64,000 nt of DNA. Source: Paramecium octaurelia (Eukaryota > Ciliophora > Oligohymenophorea > Peniculida > Parameciidae). How positions within the stretch are numbered: position 1 is the first letter of the stretch; each line of letters opens with the position of its first letter. The translations under genes were made by a program, and so were the position numbers. Where the stretch lies: contig CAJJDP010000081.1 in NCBI GenBank assembly GCA_905182995.1, positions 125,466-189,465 of the forward strand, read 5' to 3'. The notes under the pieces are model-generated. The model saw nothing but the letters and a program-made list of their open reading frames with translations. It was not told the DNA's origin and did no database searches. Below, piece by piece: positions 11,821 through 24,944 of the stretch.

Positions 11821-13474
11821 TCAACTTATTGAGGATGGTTATTTTTCGATGTTTCTGATTTTTAAATCGACTTAGGATCCTGCTTGAGGTAACATACTTT
11901 AATTAATTTCAATTTGGGTATATTGTGCATTTTCCTTCATGAGTAGTAATCCTATATGCAAATCTAAATCTTCCTCTGGTATATTATCCGAATACATCAT
12001 CAATTCTCCTTCTGATTAATCTTATCGCTTCAAGTTATCATTCTATATATCTTAAGGTTACTGAAATAAAATTAATTAAATTACAATTTAATTAAGAGGC
12101 TTTTTGGTCTAAGGGAATTCATGTAGTCCAATTCTATCGAGTATTGGTTCCAATTTATGATTTTATTATAAGCATTTTTTCATTTAATCAATTCCCAAAT
12201 ATTCTTGCAAGATTAATTAAATTCTATTTATTTTGATAATAGTAAATACCTTGAGACTTCAAATTATAGGTTAATGTAACTCATTTTTTAATCAGCAATC
12301 TAATGCAAGCTTTCAAAAAATGAATTAATCTTCATCACATTATAATTCTTTCCTTTTAACCCTATTTATGTCATTTTACCCAACCAATTAGTGGTTACAT
12401 TAAAATCAGCATAGTCTGCATAAAACATAGAAATGACATCTTTTCTGGCGTTATGAGTGCATATCATTTCATTGTATTTTATGAAGATAAAGGATATTTA
12501 AAGGATCCATGTGATTATAGATCCTGCGTTGGCAAGGATTTCTGATATTTTAGGATATTCGATATATACAGCCTATTTAATCTGATCTATTGTGAAATAG
12601 GCAACCAAAACTGACTGTTATCCATAAACCTTTTCACTTTGTGAGATGTCATAGGAATTAGTAAACATAATGAAATCAGAGAAGAAAATTTACTGATTTG
12701 AGTTCGAAAATAGAAATCCATCGTCAACATCATTCTAACTTGCTTATAGATTAAATGAGCAGTATTACATTTTTTCAGTCGAGATATCAAGAGTATAAAA
12801 TTTGGGAATTTTTACAAGCTACTTCTATTTTGTATCGTATTGTTAAATATAGATTTAAATTTGGAAAAAGTTCTATTGTTCTTGAAATTTTACAATCGTG
12901 TCCTTATCAGCGCATTATTACCCAACATCTAAAGCATTTGGATCACAAAACCCAAAAAGGATCTAATAATCTACATATTGAATTTGAGAAGCCGTTGGAG
13001 GTGAACCAATAAAGTTAGTGTTTTCTATAAGAAATTTATTAATCGAATGTCCATTTTCTTAGACTGAATTGTCCAGTCTGCTTTTAAGTATCTTATTCTA
13101 AACATTAAAAATAATAACTGTACCTCATCTTTATTATTAGTTTAAGTAGTTAAGATTGGATAGAAAATTAAATTTTGTGGATCGAATGGGTCAATTTTGT
13201 TCTCATTTAAGGCTATGTGAGATATCTCAGCAAATACTCCATCTACTTGAACATTCTCAGCTTGACTGATTTGTTTTTGTAATGATGTAATTTTTGGAAG
13301 TTTATTGTTTTACTACCAATCTATAAATTCGTATAGGAAGTAAGCAAAACTAATTCCATATAATGTCAATGTGGCCACTCCTCCTATTGCACTTCTTTGA
13401 GTGGGATTTATCGAAGGGATAGAGAGCTTTTGTTCAATTCCAAATTAATCTATAGTTTTAAAGAAATTATACAT
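11821..13474 (-). CDS. Ciliate two-pass membrane protein (paralogue B)
   Basis: The model has two required introns (26 nt each) and an optional in-frame 24-nt intron near the 3' end, giving 533 or 525 residues. It begins MYNFFKTIDQFGIEQK, has a first membrane segment about residues 32-52 (IGGVATLTLYGISFAYFLY), a long middle domain, a second hydrophobic segment after YPKISEILANAGSI, and an acidic tail. Paralogue A has the same order and similar spacing, including the conserved DPFDPQ/DPFNPK block near residue 100. B has fewer cysteines in the middle domain. The ATG at 13474 starts a contiguous coding frame and is aligned with the start of A. It is unrecognised beyond the ciliate family. Confidence 0.8.
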
Positions 13475-13635
13475 ATTACTACTAATATTAATTCTTTCTT
13501 TCGATTTAAATGAAAGAATAGATATTGAATATTGAATAGATCGATGTTGATTTATAATTCTTTTCCTTTAATTTATAAAACATATTTAGGTTGCGTTATT
13601 TTATTATTTTTTTTTCGTTAAATTATATTTTTAAA

Positions 13636-14728
13636 ATGGCTTCTCAGAAGAAAGAAAATAGATTATTCAATTTAACTCCTAATAAGTCATAGCAACTTCA
13701 GCAATCCACTTTTTTTTAGAAGGGTTTTGTTAGTTCTAATAATTTTCCATAAAAAATTGCTCCCAATTATCAATTTACTTATGAAAGCATGCCTAAAGTG
13801 AATTGCCATTATCATGTTGATCAATACATAACCATGTTTTGCAGATGTCAAACTTGCTAGATGCCCCTATGTCCACAAGTATGGAATAATGTAAAATTAA
13901 TAGTGTGTTAAAATCCATTCTCAAGAACATCAGGCATACAATACATATGGAGATTTCGACACTCTTGAGAATTGTCTAACAGAGGTGTATCAATCTGTGG
14001 CTGCAAATTGCAATAGATTTGTGGATGAAATGGGATAGTTGAATAAAGTAACAGCATTAAACGAAGGGATCAATTACTATATGGACAAAGTCAAACAAGC
14101 GAGGCAACAATGCTATCAAGTCATTGATAACTTCTTCAATACCTTGGAAGCAGAACTGGCCTAAGAAATAGAGGGAAACAGAGGATTTATGACTAATCAA
14201 TCTTAAAACTTTAGTAAATACTTGCAATAAAGATGGAAGACATTGATGAGTCTATTGGAAAAACTCAACACAGAGAGATGTGTGAAGACTCTTGTTAAAT
14301 ATTACACATCCAATCTCCCTCAAGAAAATGAGGAATACTATCATGAATCCAATTAATTTATGAAGTAGTTCAACAAATGTGTTCCTGAAATCATATTAGA
14401 TTAAAGTGCATTGTACGAGTTGAACATTGATTTGGCAAAGTTTGTCTCTTTGAAAAAGGTGCCGGTTATGAAATAAATATCAAGAGGCTATCCTCAATAT
14501 CCTCCCAATGAACCGATATAACCAATGTATAATTAATTTATACAGCCATAACAAAATCAGACTTTGATGCCTTTAACAAATACTGAGCCACCCATAGAAC
14601 CTCCAAAATAATATCCAGTTAAATAAGGATCATTCAAATAGGATCAAAGCCGTCCCATTTAATAGGAGAATACGTAAATTCATCCGTATTTGTTAACTCC
14701 TCCGAAAACGAGTAACTTTTATTAATGA
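13636..14728 (+). CDS. B-box zinc-finger protein with coiled coil
   Basis: One 25-nt intron (13879-13903) gives 355 residues. After a basic, Gln-rich leader comes a B-box-type zinc site at about residues 57-92, with ordered Cys/His (CHYHVD, CRCQTC, CPQC, HSQEH). The middle is helical and probably coiled coil, and the last 80 residues are Pro/Gln-rich and disordered. B-boxes usually mediate protein-protein contacts, as in TRIM proteins, but there is no RING domain before it, so this is not a classical ubiquitin ligase. The intron falls exactly inside the B-box and is needed to restore the second half of the finger. The gene is divergent from paralogue B and convergent with glutamine synthetase. 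Confidence 0.8.
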
Positions 14729-14785
14729 TGAATATATTTAATATATAGGATTTATTTTATAATAACAAATATAAAATATAATGTT

Positions 14786-16009
14786 TCACAATTGCTTGGC
14801 AGAATCAACCAATAACTATTTAAGTTGATTCACATAGGTACTATTTAATAAGGCAACATCAACAATGACTGCACTTACTAAATATGGATCTATGTTAGCA
14901 GCTGGTCTTCGGTCTTCCAAATACCTAGAAATATAGCTTATAATGATTCATACCCAGCTCCCAGTTCTTTTGTAATTACAGGTACTCTGATGGATCCTCC
15001 TCTAGAACCATCTCCCCACGAAAATGTGTCATATGAACTTGTTTCATGATGACCGGTCAATCTCTATTCATTATTGGCTCCATATAACTTTAAGACCTCC
15101 TAATGTGTGTTCTGCAATAATGGAATCAATGTGTTGATTATGTATTGATATCCTCCAGGTCCCCTAGTTTTGATATCCGAATAATTTGTATGAGCACCTG
15201 ATCCATTCCAATCCCCCAATATTGGTTTGGGATCATAGTTAATATCAATACCGAATTCTTCTCCCAGTCTTTCTAATATGTATCTGGCCAACCATAGATG
15301 ATCTCCAATTTCAATGCCTTCAGCAATTCCAATTTAGAATTCCCATTGAGATGGTGCAACCTCAGCATTGATACCAGCGACCTTAAGTCCTGCATTTAAG
15401 CAAGCTCTTAGATGTGCTTCAGCCAAAGCTCTTCCAAAATTGTTCCTCTCTCCAATCGAGCAGTAATATCTTCCTTAAGGATAAGGGAATCCTCCTGTTG
15501 GCCAACCGAGAGGCCAAATATGTGTAGTCCCCGTCCTTTTTAATAAGAAGTACTCTTATTCAATTCCAAACCAAGGTTTGAAGTCTTTTGCTTTTTCCAT
15601 GATTTCATTGGCTATGAATCTGCAAATATATTGAAATGAAAAATACCTGAAATTATACCGAGCTGGTGTTTTCTTGTCTGGGAGATAGGTCTCACATAAT
15701 ACCAAAATATGTGGACTCCCTCTAAAGGGATCCTTAACATAAATCACAGGTTTCAAATATATCTCGGACCATTTGGTATTCGCTTAGTCTGTTGATGATC
15801 CATCGTAGGTCCACCATTCTAAATCTGATAGCTAGGTGATTGCACCTTTGTAGACCTAGTAGGTATAATAAACCTGCGTATACCTTTGTTTTAGATCTCA
15901 TCCTCTCTCCGGTTCCGTCAATCCAAATGTATTCAGCTAGGACATTCTTTACGTCTGAGTTCAGTTTGTAGTAATTGAAATCACGAAGATGCTCCACTGT
16001 CTCTGTCAT
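14786..16009 (-). CDS. Glutamine synthetase, eukaryotic type II
   Basis: Three introns (28, 27 and 29 nt) give 379 residues, the usual length for eukaryotic GSII. Visible hallmarks: DGSST in the N-terminal beta-grasp domain (about 59-63), GIEQEYFL with metal-binding glutamates (about 130-137), [15 protein letters not shown] (about 198-208), the ATP/glutamate loop [10 protein letters not shown] (about 250-259), RGGSIRVP (about 318-325) and [14 protein letters not shown] near the C-terminus. The enzyme makes glutamine from glutamate, ammonia and ATP in the cytosol as a decamer. All motifs are intact, so it should be active. No targeting peptide is seen. Unspliced reading of the third intron would destroy the YLEDRRP motif, which supports that intron. 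Confidence 0.95.
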
Positions 16010-16192
16010 CCAGAATACACAAAATCAAATTTCATTTAAGGTTCTTAGAAATCTTCAATTTAACTGGAATAATAATAGGTCATTTCACAATATTTCATAT
16101 TAACATGAGATATTATTTTGACATTTTGTTTAGTTGATAATCAGTAGCATTTCATTTATATATCGGTTCATTTTATATTTAACAATACATAA

Positions 16193-16607
16193 TCATAATA
16201 AATTTAATTTTTATAATCCTACATAGGCCATTTATCTAAGAATTTCCATTTTTGGGGCAAGTATGTTATTCTATCTTTTATTTATTCATATTACATAATT
16301 ATTCTCAACTAATTGTTCCAATGTCTCAAATGAAACATATGTTGGCAATATCAATATGCAAACACCTATAGTGTCATTCAATGTCTCTATGAAATCGTTA
16401 CTAATTTTTAATACACAATCCAATAAATGCCAGAATTGGAAACAAAGTCTGATTCAAAATATGGATGAGCAAAAAATGTATCAACCATCTGCTCATCTTT
16501 GTTTTGTCATTTGATGCATAAGCTACAGCTCCCATTGAAATTGGAATCAAGTAACCTAGAGCCAAATATAGAGCGTGAACGAGAAATTCGAATACTTCTA
16601 AAATCAT
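16193..16607 (-). CDS. REEP/Yop1/TB2-DP1-like membrane protein
   Basis: Two introns (28 and 24 nt) give 120 residues. The N-terminal half consists of closely spaced hydrophobic segments around a central KTKMSRWL stretch, followed by another hydrophobic hairpin and a short amphipathic tail. The pattern of a short hairpin, charged residues, RWL and a second hairpin resembles the REEP/Yop1/HVA22 family, whose members shape tubular ER. Unspliced, the ORF stops early after CIKN; splicing adds a second hydrophobic segment that fits the family better. Assignment is by architecture only. It could be another small polytopic protein. Confidence 0.45.
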
Positions 16608-17071
16608 TTTTATATATTATTATTTTATTATTTCAAGGTGGAAAATCATAAAAAAGTAGTATGAAGAACTGACCCTTAAAAAATTTATAACAATATGCCC
16701 TCCTTGTTATATTTTTAAGCATAATTTTGAATGATTTTCGATTGTGATTCTAAAAATTGATCAAAAATGAATACAAATAAAATTATCCATTCAATAATAA
16801 TATTTTGATATATTATTAATCTATATTTTTAAAGCCTTTTATTTCCTTTAATATATTTCTTCTACAAAAGAGACACATACCAACCAAACTATTAGATTTC
16901 ATTTTAAACTTATGTAATAGACTACTTACAAAAATTGAACAAGTACTTAATTTTTCTATAGATAAAATGTATGGCATCCTAAAAAGATCATAAAATTCTA
17001 TTATAAGAAACTTAAGGTATTTTGTTTGATAAAATAATAAGTTAAAATTATTATACATTTTGAATATATTA
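16608..17071. other. AT-rich stretch between REEP-like and pseudouridine synthase genes
   Basis: A minus-strand frame from about 17055 to 16633 stays open when TAA/TAG are sense codons, but its product is dominated by Phe, Leu, Ile, Asn and Tyr. It begins inside the 3' end region of the neighbouring gene and shows no motif. I treat it as noncoding 3' flank. Confidence 0.45.
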
Positions 17072-18173
17072 TCAATCATCGTTTTCAGCTTTGTTGTTAT
17101 TTTCTTCTTCCTCTTCGATGTTGAAATTCTTCTCCTTCAAAATCTTCAACCAATTAGTGAATGTTTAATTTTTAATTTCCTATTCGCAAATAAAATCAAC
17201 AATAGCTATATATATATATCATTCTTACTTGGTCTAAATTGATCAATCTTGATTTGGTCCTCCTCTTCTATTTCCAATCTTTGAGGAATATCGAATTTTG
17301 TATTATATCCTTCAAAACTTATGCGATTAAGGAACAGTCCTTCAGCAGGTGCCAAGATAATTCTTAATTGATTTTTAAAAAATGTGTTATCAATAAAGGA
17401 ATCAGGTAATTCCTCTTAGAATATTTGAATAACGATTCCCATCATCTTTCTGATCTGATGATAAATGAAACTTTATCCATGAATCAAAAATTTGAAGAAC
17501 TCCCTATCTTAGCATTTGAACAATTCGACTTAGATTGACAATATATATCTCATCGATTAAGGATCAGTGTATTTCATACCTCTGCTGTAATTGTGGAAAT
17601 TGTGAGTACCCACAAATTTCTTAACTAAATTACTCACCTTCTCCAAAATCTCCTCTCCTTTCTTTTCTGAATAAATGGAAACCGGAGCAATATACTCGTA
17701 GAATCTATATCTAGCATTTTTCCTAACATCGAATCCCTGAGTCACCAATTTTATTGAATGAACCTTAATATCATTAGGCAAATTGGAATTAATCACATTT
17801 AACACCTTTGAATAATCCACTTTGGATTTATCCCTTAACTTGGATACATTTTCCTCCTCATTTTATTCGATTTCATCTTTGAAGAATTCCTTATTTATGC
17901 ATAACTTAACTGCAATTGAGTTACACAGGGCATGAACTCCTTTATCTGTTCTTGCTCCCCTACTCCACCCAGATTTTGATAAATCGTTTGAATTTTACTC
18001 CATAATTAAATTCTAATTATAAGTATTCTAATTACTGAATCTTTTAGAGCTTGGAAAAGCTTTGATTCCACAGTCTCAAACTCGACTCCTTTTTAGATTT
18101 GTAAGCCATGGTAATTTGCTCCATTATACCCAAAAGTCAGCAATACTTTTTATTTAAAATAATTCCTAGACAT
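17072..18173 (-). CDS. tRNA pseudouridine synthase, TruA/Pus1 family
   Basis: Two introns of 23 nt each give 351 residues. The catalytic motif is intact: SRGARTDKGVHALCN, with the conserved Asp that attacks the uridine. Further family features are FGYNGANYHGLQ near the N-terminus, the region around HNFHNYSRG, and FLIHGQSFIYHQIRKMMG with conserved RKM, then a late Asn-Arg pair (LNRISFEGYN). The enzyme converts uridine to pseudouridine in tRNA. The C-terminal acidic tail (EEEEENNN) is typical of Pus1-like eukaryotic members. Subtype (Pus1/Pus2 or Pus3) is not certain. It lies head-to-tail with a dihydrouridine synthase on the same strand, about 250 bp apart. Confidence 0.9.
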
Positions 18174-18423
18174 AATTAATAAAATTATTTATATAATTAA
18201 TCAAATGAATAATAGTTAAAGTAAAGGTAGCTTGTATCCCCAAATTCCTTTATTTAATTGATGTAGAATTTGTAATAATAATATAGTTTTACTATATATG
18301 CCTATTGGTCTAAGTGAAAAGATTTATAACTAAGATAATTCAAGAGAACAATTCATAATCAAATCAATTAAGTTACTTTATAAACAATCATTCACATTCA
18401 CAATTAAATTCATTGCCTGTGCA

Positions 18424-19551
18424 TCATGAATCAAAATTTTATAACAACAAATCCTGTTATTAGATAATATTTTCTTATTTGTCATCTTCCTTGTCTTTAT
18501 TATTTTAAGGTTATTTAAAGTTTTAGTATCTTTTATACCAACCAAGTTTGTCTTCCTTAGGAATGTCAGCTCTCTTGTTTTTTAATTCAATCACAACTTC
18601 CAGATGTTCTTCATAAGTTTTAGCAGCGGCTAGCTTAGATCTTTGTTCTAAAATGAGATAATCGGATTACCAATATGGATCTGTAAGCCTGTGTAAAGGA
18701 GTTTAAATAAATGCGCTTTAATTTCAACCAATCTGGCATCATATTGTTTGGCAAGTTGCATATATTCCAGAGCCAAATCGTTTAGGTCTTTTATTTCTCC
18801 TGAAAAAAGAGCAGGATTTTCTAAGAGGGCTTCAGAAGACATGACTGCATCTACTTTGGTCTCTTGAAGACATCTTTCAACATCAGACCAGGTGTAGATG
18901 CCTCCATTAGCGAAGACAGGGATTTGCAGTAGCTGTTTGATTTCAGCAATAATGGTCCAATCACATTGACCAACAAAATCTTTGTTTTGCTCTTTAGTTC
19001 TACCATGAACAGTTAGAATAGAGCAACCAGCTGATTGAATGTCTTTGGTTAAATCAAGAGTTCTCTTCCTGTCTTTGAATACTCGAATTTTGCAAGTAAC
19101 TGGAACTTTAATATTTTGTTTCAATTCTTTCACAATGGTTCTACGCATTAAATATGTAAAATTACAGAACTTAGTCTCTCTTTTCTAAAAGGAAGGCTCC
19201 ATAAAGGCCTTTCCTTGCAATTCCTTGAGGACAACCAAAATTGAGATCGATGGCATCGCATTGATCTTGGATCATTGATGCTGCCTTAATTATGACTTGG
19301 GGATCATGTCCACATAATTAGGCGAACAAAGGTCTGTCTTCTGGACAGGTAGTGAAGAATTCATCCTTGTATGATTTGGACTCAGTCATGATTCGACTGT
19401 GCAACATAGGAGTGTAGGCTAAGGTGGTTCCATATTTTCGAGTTAGCATTCTAAATGCGAGTTCACTTTGATCCACCATTGGAGCACCTATGATAAGTCG
19501 ATGGAGATACAGATGAATTTCGGAGATCCGAGGTTTCTGTAGAATTGCCAT
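18424..19551 (-). CDS. tRNA-dihydrouridine synthase, Dus1 type
   Basis: Two introns (25 and 23 nt) give 359 residues. It has the FMN TIM-barrel signatures: GAPMVDQSELAFRML at the N-terminus, NFGCPQGIARKGLYGAFL with the catalytic Cys, TCKIRVF, LTVHGRTKEQ and VFANGGI. The form of the catalytic loop (CPQxIARxGxYGAFL) points to the Dus1 group, which reduces uridines 16/17 in the D-loop using NADPH. The first intron removes what a standard-code caller would take as an internal start (near 19148); the real start is the ATG at 19551. The C-terminal extension is lysine-rich and acidic. A 250-bp AT-rich gap separates it from the pseudouridine synthase. Confidence 0.92.
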
Positions 19552-19590
19552 GCTTATTAAATATGGTCATCCATTAATATTATAATTAAT

Positions 19591-21557
19591 ATGGCCACTG
19601 AATTATTATAAGAGAATTATGAATTCAATGCTCCGCCTAGAGTGGTTTAGAAGATGAAATACAGAGAGGACAGGGATGCTTGCAACATTATGTGGGATAA
19701 GAGGGTCATTAGAGGCAACACATATTCAAGTGTTTTGAATAAATCAGAGCCCACCATGTAGACAACTATAAAGAGGATTCAAAACACTAAAGTAGTGACT
19801 GAGAAGAAGGAGGACGAAACTATCCATGACGAGGAAACACAAACTGACCCCAATGTTGAAGAGTTAACTGACAAACCGCCCAGACATCTAAAGGAAACTC
19901 AAACAGAATTCATAATCGAAAAAGTTGTACCTAGATTGTACATGAAAGAGAAGACAGGAATAGACGAAGAAACTCAAGTGTGGGACGATGGAGAATTGTT
20001 TAATTTTGAATATGAAGCTGAGCCCATTCTCTAAGTATTGGTAAGAAAAACTTTGGATTTAAGTCGAATGGAAGTATTATAAGAAGAGGAGCTAAGAGAG
20101 ATGAAGGAGAAGTAGGAGCATTATTAAAAATTAAAGCAAATGGAAATGGCTGAATAAGATAGGTTGGAGAAGAAAGAATAACAGTTATACAATGAGAATA
20201 TTAAATTAAAATAACAATTCCATAATTAAAAGTAGAGGGATATTAAGACACATGAAAAATTGGTCAGTCGAGCATCAGCTAAGAAATATCTATCTAAATG
20301 TGTTAATTTGGCATTGTAACAATTGGAACTTAGTGGATACTTTAGAGATCCCGTAGAAATACAATTAATATCTGAATACTTACCTTGGATTTACTAAGAT
20401 GTGACAACTGAATTGTTGAATTCCAATCATATCCTTGTCGAATACAACTAAATGTTAGATAACATTGATGATAACATGTTTTAATTACATACTAAGACAT
20501 TATCGTAAGAAAGAACTCGAAGATAATCAATACTAGATGAAAGGGAAAGACAAAGAATAGCCAAAGAAGAAGCAGATAGATAAAGAAGAGAGAGAAGAAA
20601 AATTAGATTGGAGAAGGAAAGAAGATAGAAATTAAAAGAGACTGTTTAAGAATAAATGATTACCAAGGGAGAAGAAAGAGAATGGTTTAATCTAATATCT
20701 GATGTCGATGGCTATTATCAAGGAACTAATACTATCGGTTATTTGGGAGGTATTATTGGTTAGTTTGTTATCATTATTAATGCTTTACAACAAGTGGGAG
20801 AAACTATTGAAGACATATCTGAGTTGATTACCAATTCAATAGCTGCATTACCAGAAGGAACCATCATTGAAATAGGATTAAGAGACTAAATTGATCAAAT
20901 GCTAGCAGATATTGAACGTATCGTACATTAATTACAATCTTAGCTGAATTGACTCTCGCTAACCTACCAGAGCAATTATCTTAGGGAATCGAAAATGCCA
21001 TCAAATCAAATATTGTCTATAGTTTATAATAACATTGGGCTTCATTTGGATTCCTTCAGAATGTGAATCAAATTATAGATTTGGTTATTAAGAACCTTTT
21101 TGAAAATAGAGCCAAGGTGAAGTGGTCAAAAATTAAGGGACAAGTAGATTTTCAAAAGATTCCATGCCTTGTTAAATTATAGCCAGGAATGGAATCTCTA
21201 CGATTTCATCCAAAATCAGGAAAGACTAGAGTTGAAAAGTAAGTAGAGGATGAAGCAACTGAAGAGGAGATAATTAATCCTTAAAATCTTGGAGAAGCTG
21301 TGGTTGATACCAAAGCTACTGCATTCATTCCTTAGGTATTTATAAATAAATGAGATGTTGTATAGAATGAGGAGATTCAAACAGCAGTCATCCATAATGT
21401 AGCAGAATTCCACCTTAGAAATCTAATTATACAATAGATTGGGGAATAAGACATACCATGGCTTGTCAATTTCACAGATAAGTGCTAACAATTGGAGACA
21501 TAAATAATCGAGATCCTCAATCCTCAACTGCCTTAATTGGAAGTTTAGTAATATTGA
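19591..21557 (+). CDS. RSP3: Radial spoke protein 3
   Basis: Two introns (26 and 30 nt) give 636 residues. The first 150 residues carry the RSP3 core: MWDKRVIRGNTYSS, two ETQT repeats, KTGIDEETQV and FNFEYEAEPILQVLV. A long charged coiled coil follows, then the helical block YLSKCVNLALQQLELSG with LPWIYQDVTTELL, which in RSP3 forms the amphipathic helices that bind dimerisation-docking domains. RSP3 is the dimeric backbone of ciliary radial spokes and anchors them to the outer doublet microtubules. The C-terminal 300 residues are less conserved and mostly helical. The start is the ATG 30 bp after an AT-rich spacer from the Dus gene. It converges on the next gene with only 21 bp between stop codons. 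Confidence 0.9.
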
Positions 21558-21578
21558 TTAAGAGCATATATAATTTAA

Positions 21579-23282
21579 TCATATTATTTTCTATAGTTTT
21601 GCATTTGCCTTTTGTAATAAGAATACAAACTGTTGATAGAAACTGCATTGTTATTGATCCAAAACCTAATAAATGCTGATTAAATCCAACACCTATTAAT
21701 TAAATGATAAATTCTGTGGATTCTCTATTATTAAATTTAAGATTTCCAAAGCAAACCAACAATACTCTTATTACTTTTACTGAACCTCAGTTAGGGGTTC
21801 ATTAATTTTCAATTCTATCTCCATTAAATATCTTATCTTGGCCAAGTCATTAACAATTCTTTTAAATTTCTGTTCTTCATTTTCATTTTTATTATTTAAT
21901 GATCCATTACAGCAAATGAAATAATCCAAATACTTCCTTTGCTGATTTTGCTAATGAGATTTGTTGCTCATACAAAAATTGGTGTGATTATTGGCTTAGT
22001 TAATGGAAATAAATTGATCGCATTGTGTACAATATATGTATGACATGAAATCTAACGCTTAATTTTACTATTTCAAACCTCTTTAATTCTGTTTACTCTA
22101 ATAGAACTTTTATATGATTCTTTATACAGGATACCTTTAACAAAGATATTAGTAGAATTGATCATACCCCAAATTGCCGAGTAAATCATTAATATAATTT
22201 TATTATGAGTCTAATCTATTACCCTTAGCATTAGACTTAATGGGTATGATACTATTGTTAATAGGTACAACATTAGAATTGAAAGTGACGTTCTATTTAA
22301 AGCGATTTTATTAATTCAATGTGATGTTTGTTTAATTAGGTTAATTTTTTTTGAAACTCTCACTTTGATCATCATCATCAAAAATCTTTTTTTTTTGATA
22401 CTTTTTATTTTAGGATGAGGATAAATCTTAGGAAATGAATTGCTCATAGTCATCATATAAGGAGGATTAATCTGGAGAAGTAAAATGATTATAGTTTTAT
22501 GGCTAAAATTAATCTAAAAGTGGCACCGATGGTTGAGTTAACTACAAGTCCAAGGACTGCAATGTTCCTTATTATTAGTGACGTACATAAGGGGGTGGTT
22601 CAATATCACTAACTTCTTTTCTTTTTAAGATTTGATGAGGAAAGTGTTGTTTAGGAGGTGATGTCTTGAATCTAAAATTAGATGTTTGTAATTATTAATA
22701 TTATGATTAGATGTGTTTAAAAGCTGGATTGTGATCTTAATTATTCTATAACTATTTATGGCAACTGTAATACTAGATGTCTTTAGTTTTTTGAACAGGC
22801 AATGAAGAAGATTGGTAGTATGTAGATGGGGATGAGTTGGAATTGCTGTTCATTGTTGAAGTTATAGGTATTAATTTAGGATTGTCATTAATTTTAAATT
22901 AAGAGTAATACATGCTTTGTCTTTGTTATTCTTTTTTTTCGATTTCGTCGAAATAATTGATTTATTACTTTTTGATATCATTCTCCATCTTTTATCCATA
23001 ATTTTCTCTCTAGGTTCTTAGTTCTAGCAGGAATGAAGAGTAATCTTTCAAAGTTGATTTTTGAAGTTCAGCAATATTATTTACAATGTCATTTAGAACC
23101 TTGTCTATTTTAGATATAATTTGCTGATATCTTAACTAATCGTCTGGACTTTGATTATTAATCTAGGATTAGGATTCTAATTCTTGGTAGTGATTCATCA
23201 GCAGATTATAATTACAAATGAGTTCCTATTTAGGAGTCAGGACTATATGTTTGACAGGAGTCGAATAATTAGAATTTAACAT
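21579..23282 (-). CDS. Coiled-coil protein with C2HC-like zinc motif, 567 aa
   Basis: This intronless frame of 567 codons uses TAA/TAG heavily for Gln. The order is: an N-terminal Ser/Thr/Pro-rich leader, a coiled coil at about 50-125, a long low-complexity Gln/Ser/Pro stretch, a DDDD acidic patch, and near residue 410 a cysteine cluster CTQCDQFISINQANNHTNFC that fits a C2HC zinc finger (CX2C...HX4C). A helical C-terminal region follows. The C2HC type often occurs in ciliary and centrosomal proteins, but the role here is unknown. An in-frame ATG 57 bp upstream (23339 area) is an alternative start. I prefer 23282, where coding-like composition begins. Plus-strand open frames over 21482-22050 are shadows. 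Confidence 0.75.
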
Positions 23283-23367
23283 GGGGAGTATGTTTATCAA
23301 GGAACCAAGTAATAATTTTATTTAATCTAAAATCAGCATTGTAAAATAACTTGATTAAATGATAAAC

Positions 23368-24632
<1,265 letters not shown>

Positions 24633-24944
24633 CAATAAGATATTTTATTTTATGCAAATACACAATATTATGTTTAGATAAATATATGTTCCTAAATTTA
24701 AAATATAATATTATTTATTAGTATCATAAATATTTAAAGAACTTTAATATAATTATTTTCTTTAAAAAGTAATAAATTTATTATTACTTGAATTATTACT
24801 AAGCTAAGAGAATAGTGAAAGGCATTACTATTTTTTGTAGCTTTTAATTTACTTGACTAAAATCATTATCATTTCTAAATATTCTCTTTAATTACATTAT
24901 TTTCATTTAATAATATAAATACTTAATTTGATAACACACTCTTT
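24633..24944. promoter_or_regulatory. Divergent intergenic region (thiolase / TPR-SET gene)
   Basis: A 312-bp, very AT-rich spacer between two divergently transcribed genes. It must hold both promoters and 5' ends. I see no clear motif and no RNA gene. Confidence 0.5.

Noticed and set aside
16633-17079. Long minus-strand ORF overlapping the pseudouridine synthase stop
   Set aside because: Composition is dominated by Phe, Leu, Ile, Asn and Tyr, it shows no motif, and its start overlaps the neighbouring stop codon.
19148-19148. Internal ATG taken as the start of the dihydrouridine synthase
   Set aside because: It lies inside a 25-nt intron. The conserved N-terminal half, including the catalytic Cys motif, is upstream.
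21482-22050. Plus-strand frame apparently reading through two TGA codons
   Set aside because: The minus strand has a continuous 567-codon gene over the same bases, so the readthrough idea is not needed.
22385-22400. Apparent frameshift at a run of ten T in the zinc-motif gene
   Set aside because: On careful count the run keeps the frame. It was a counting error.
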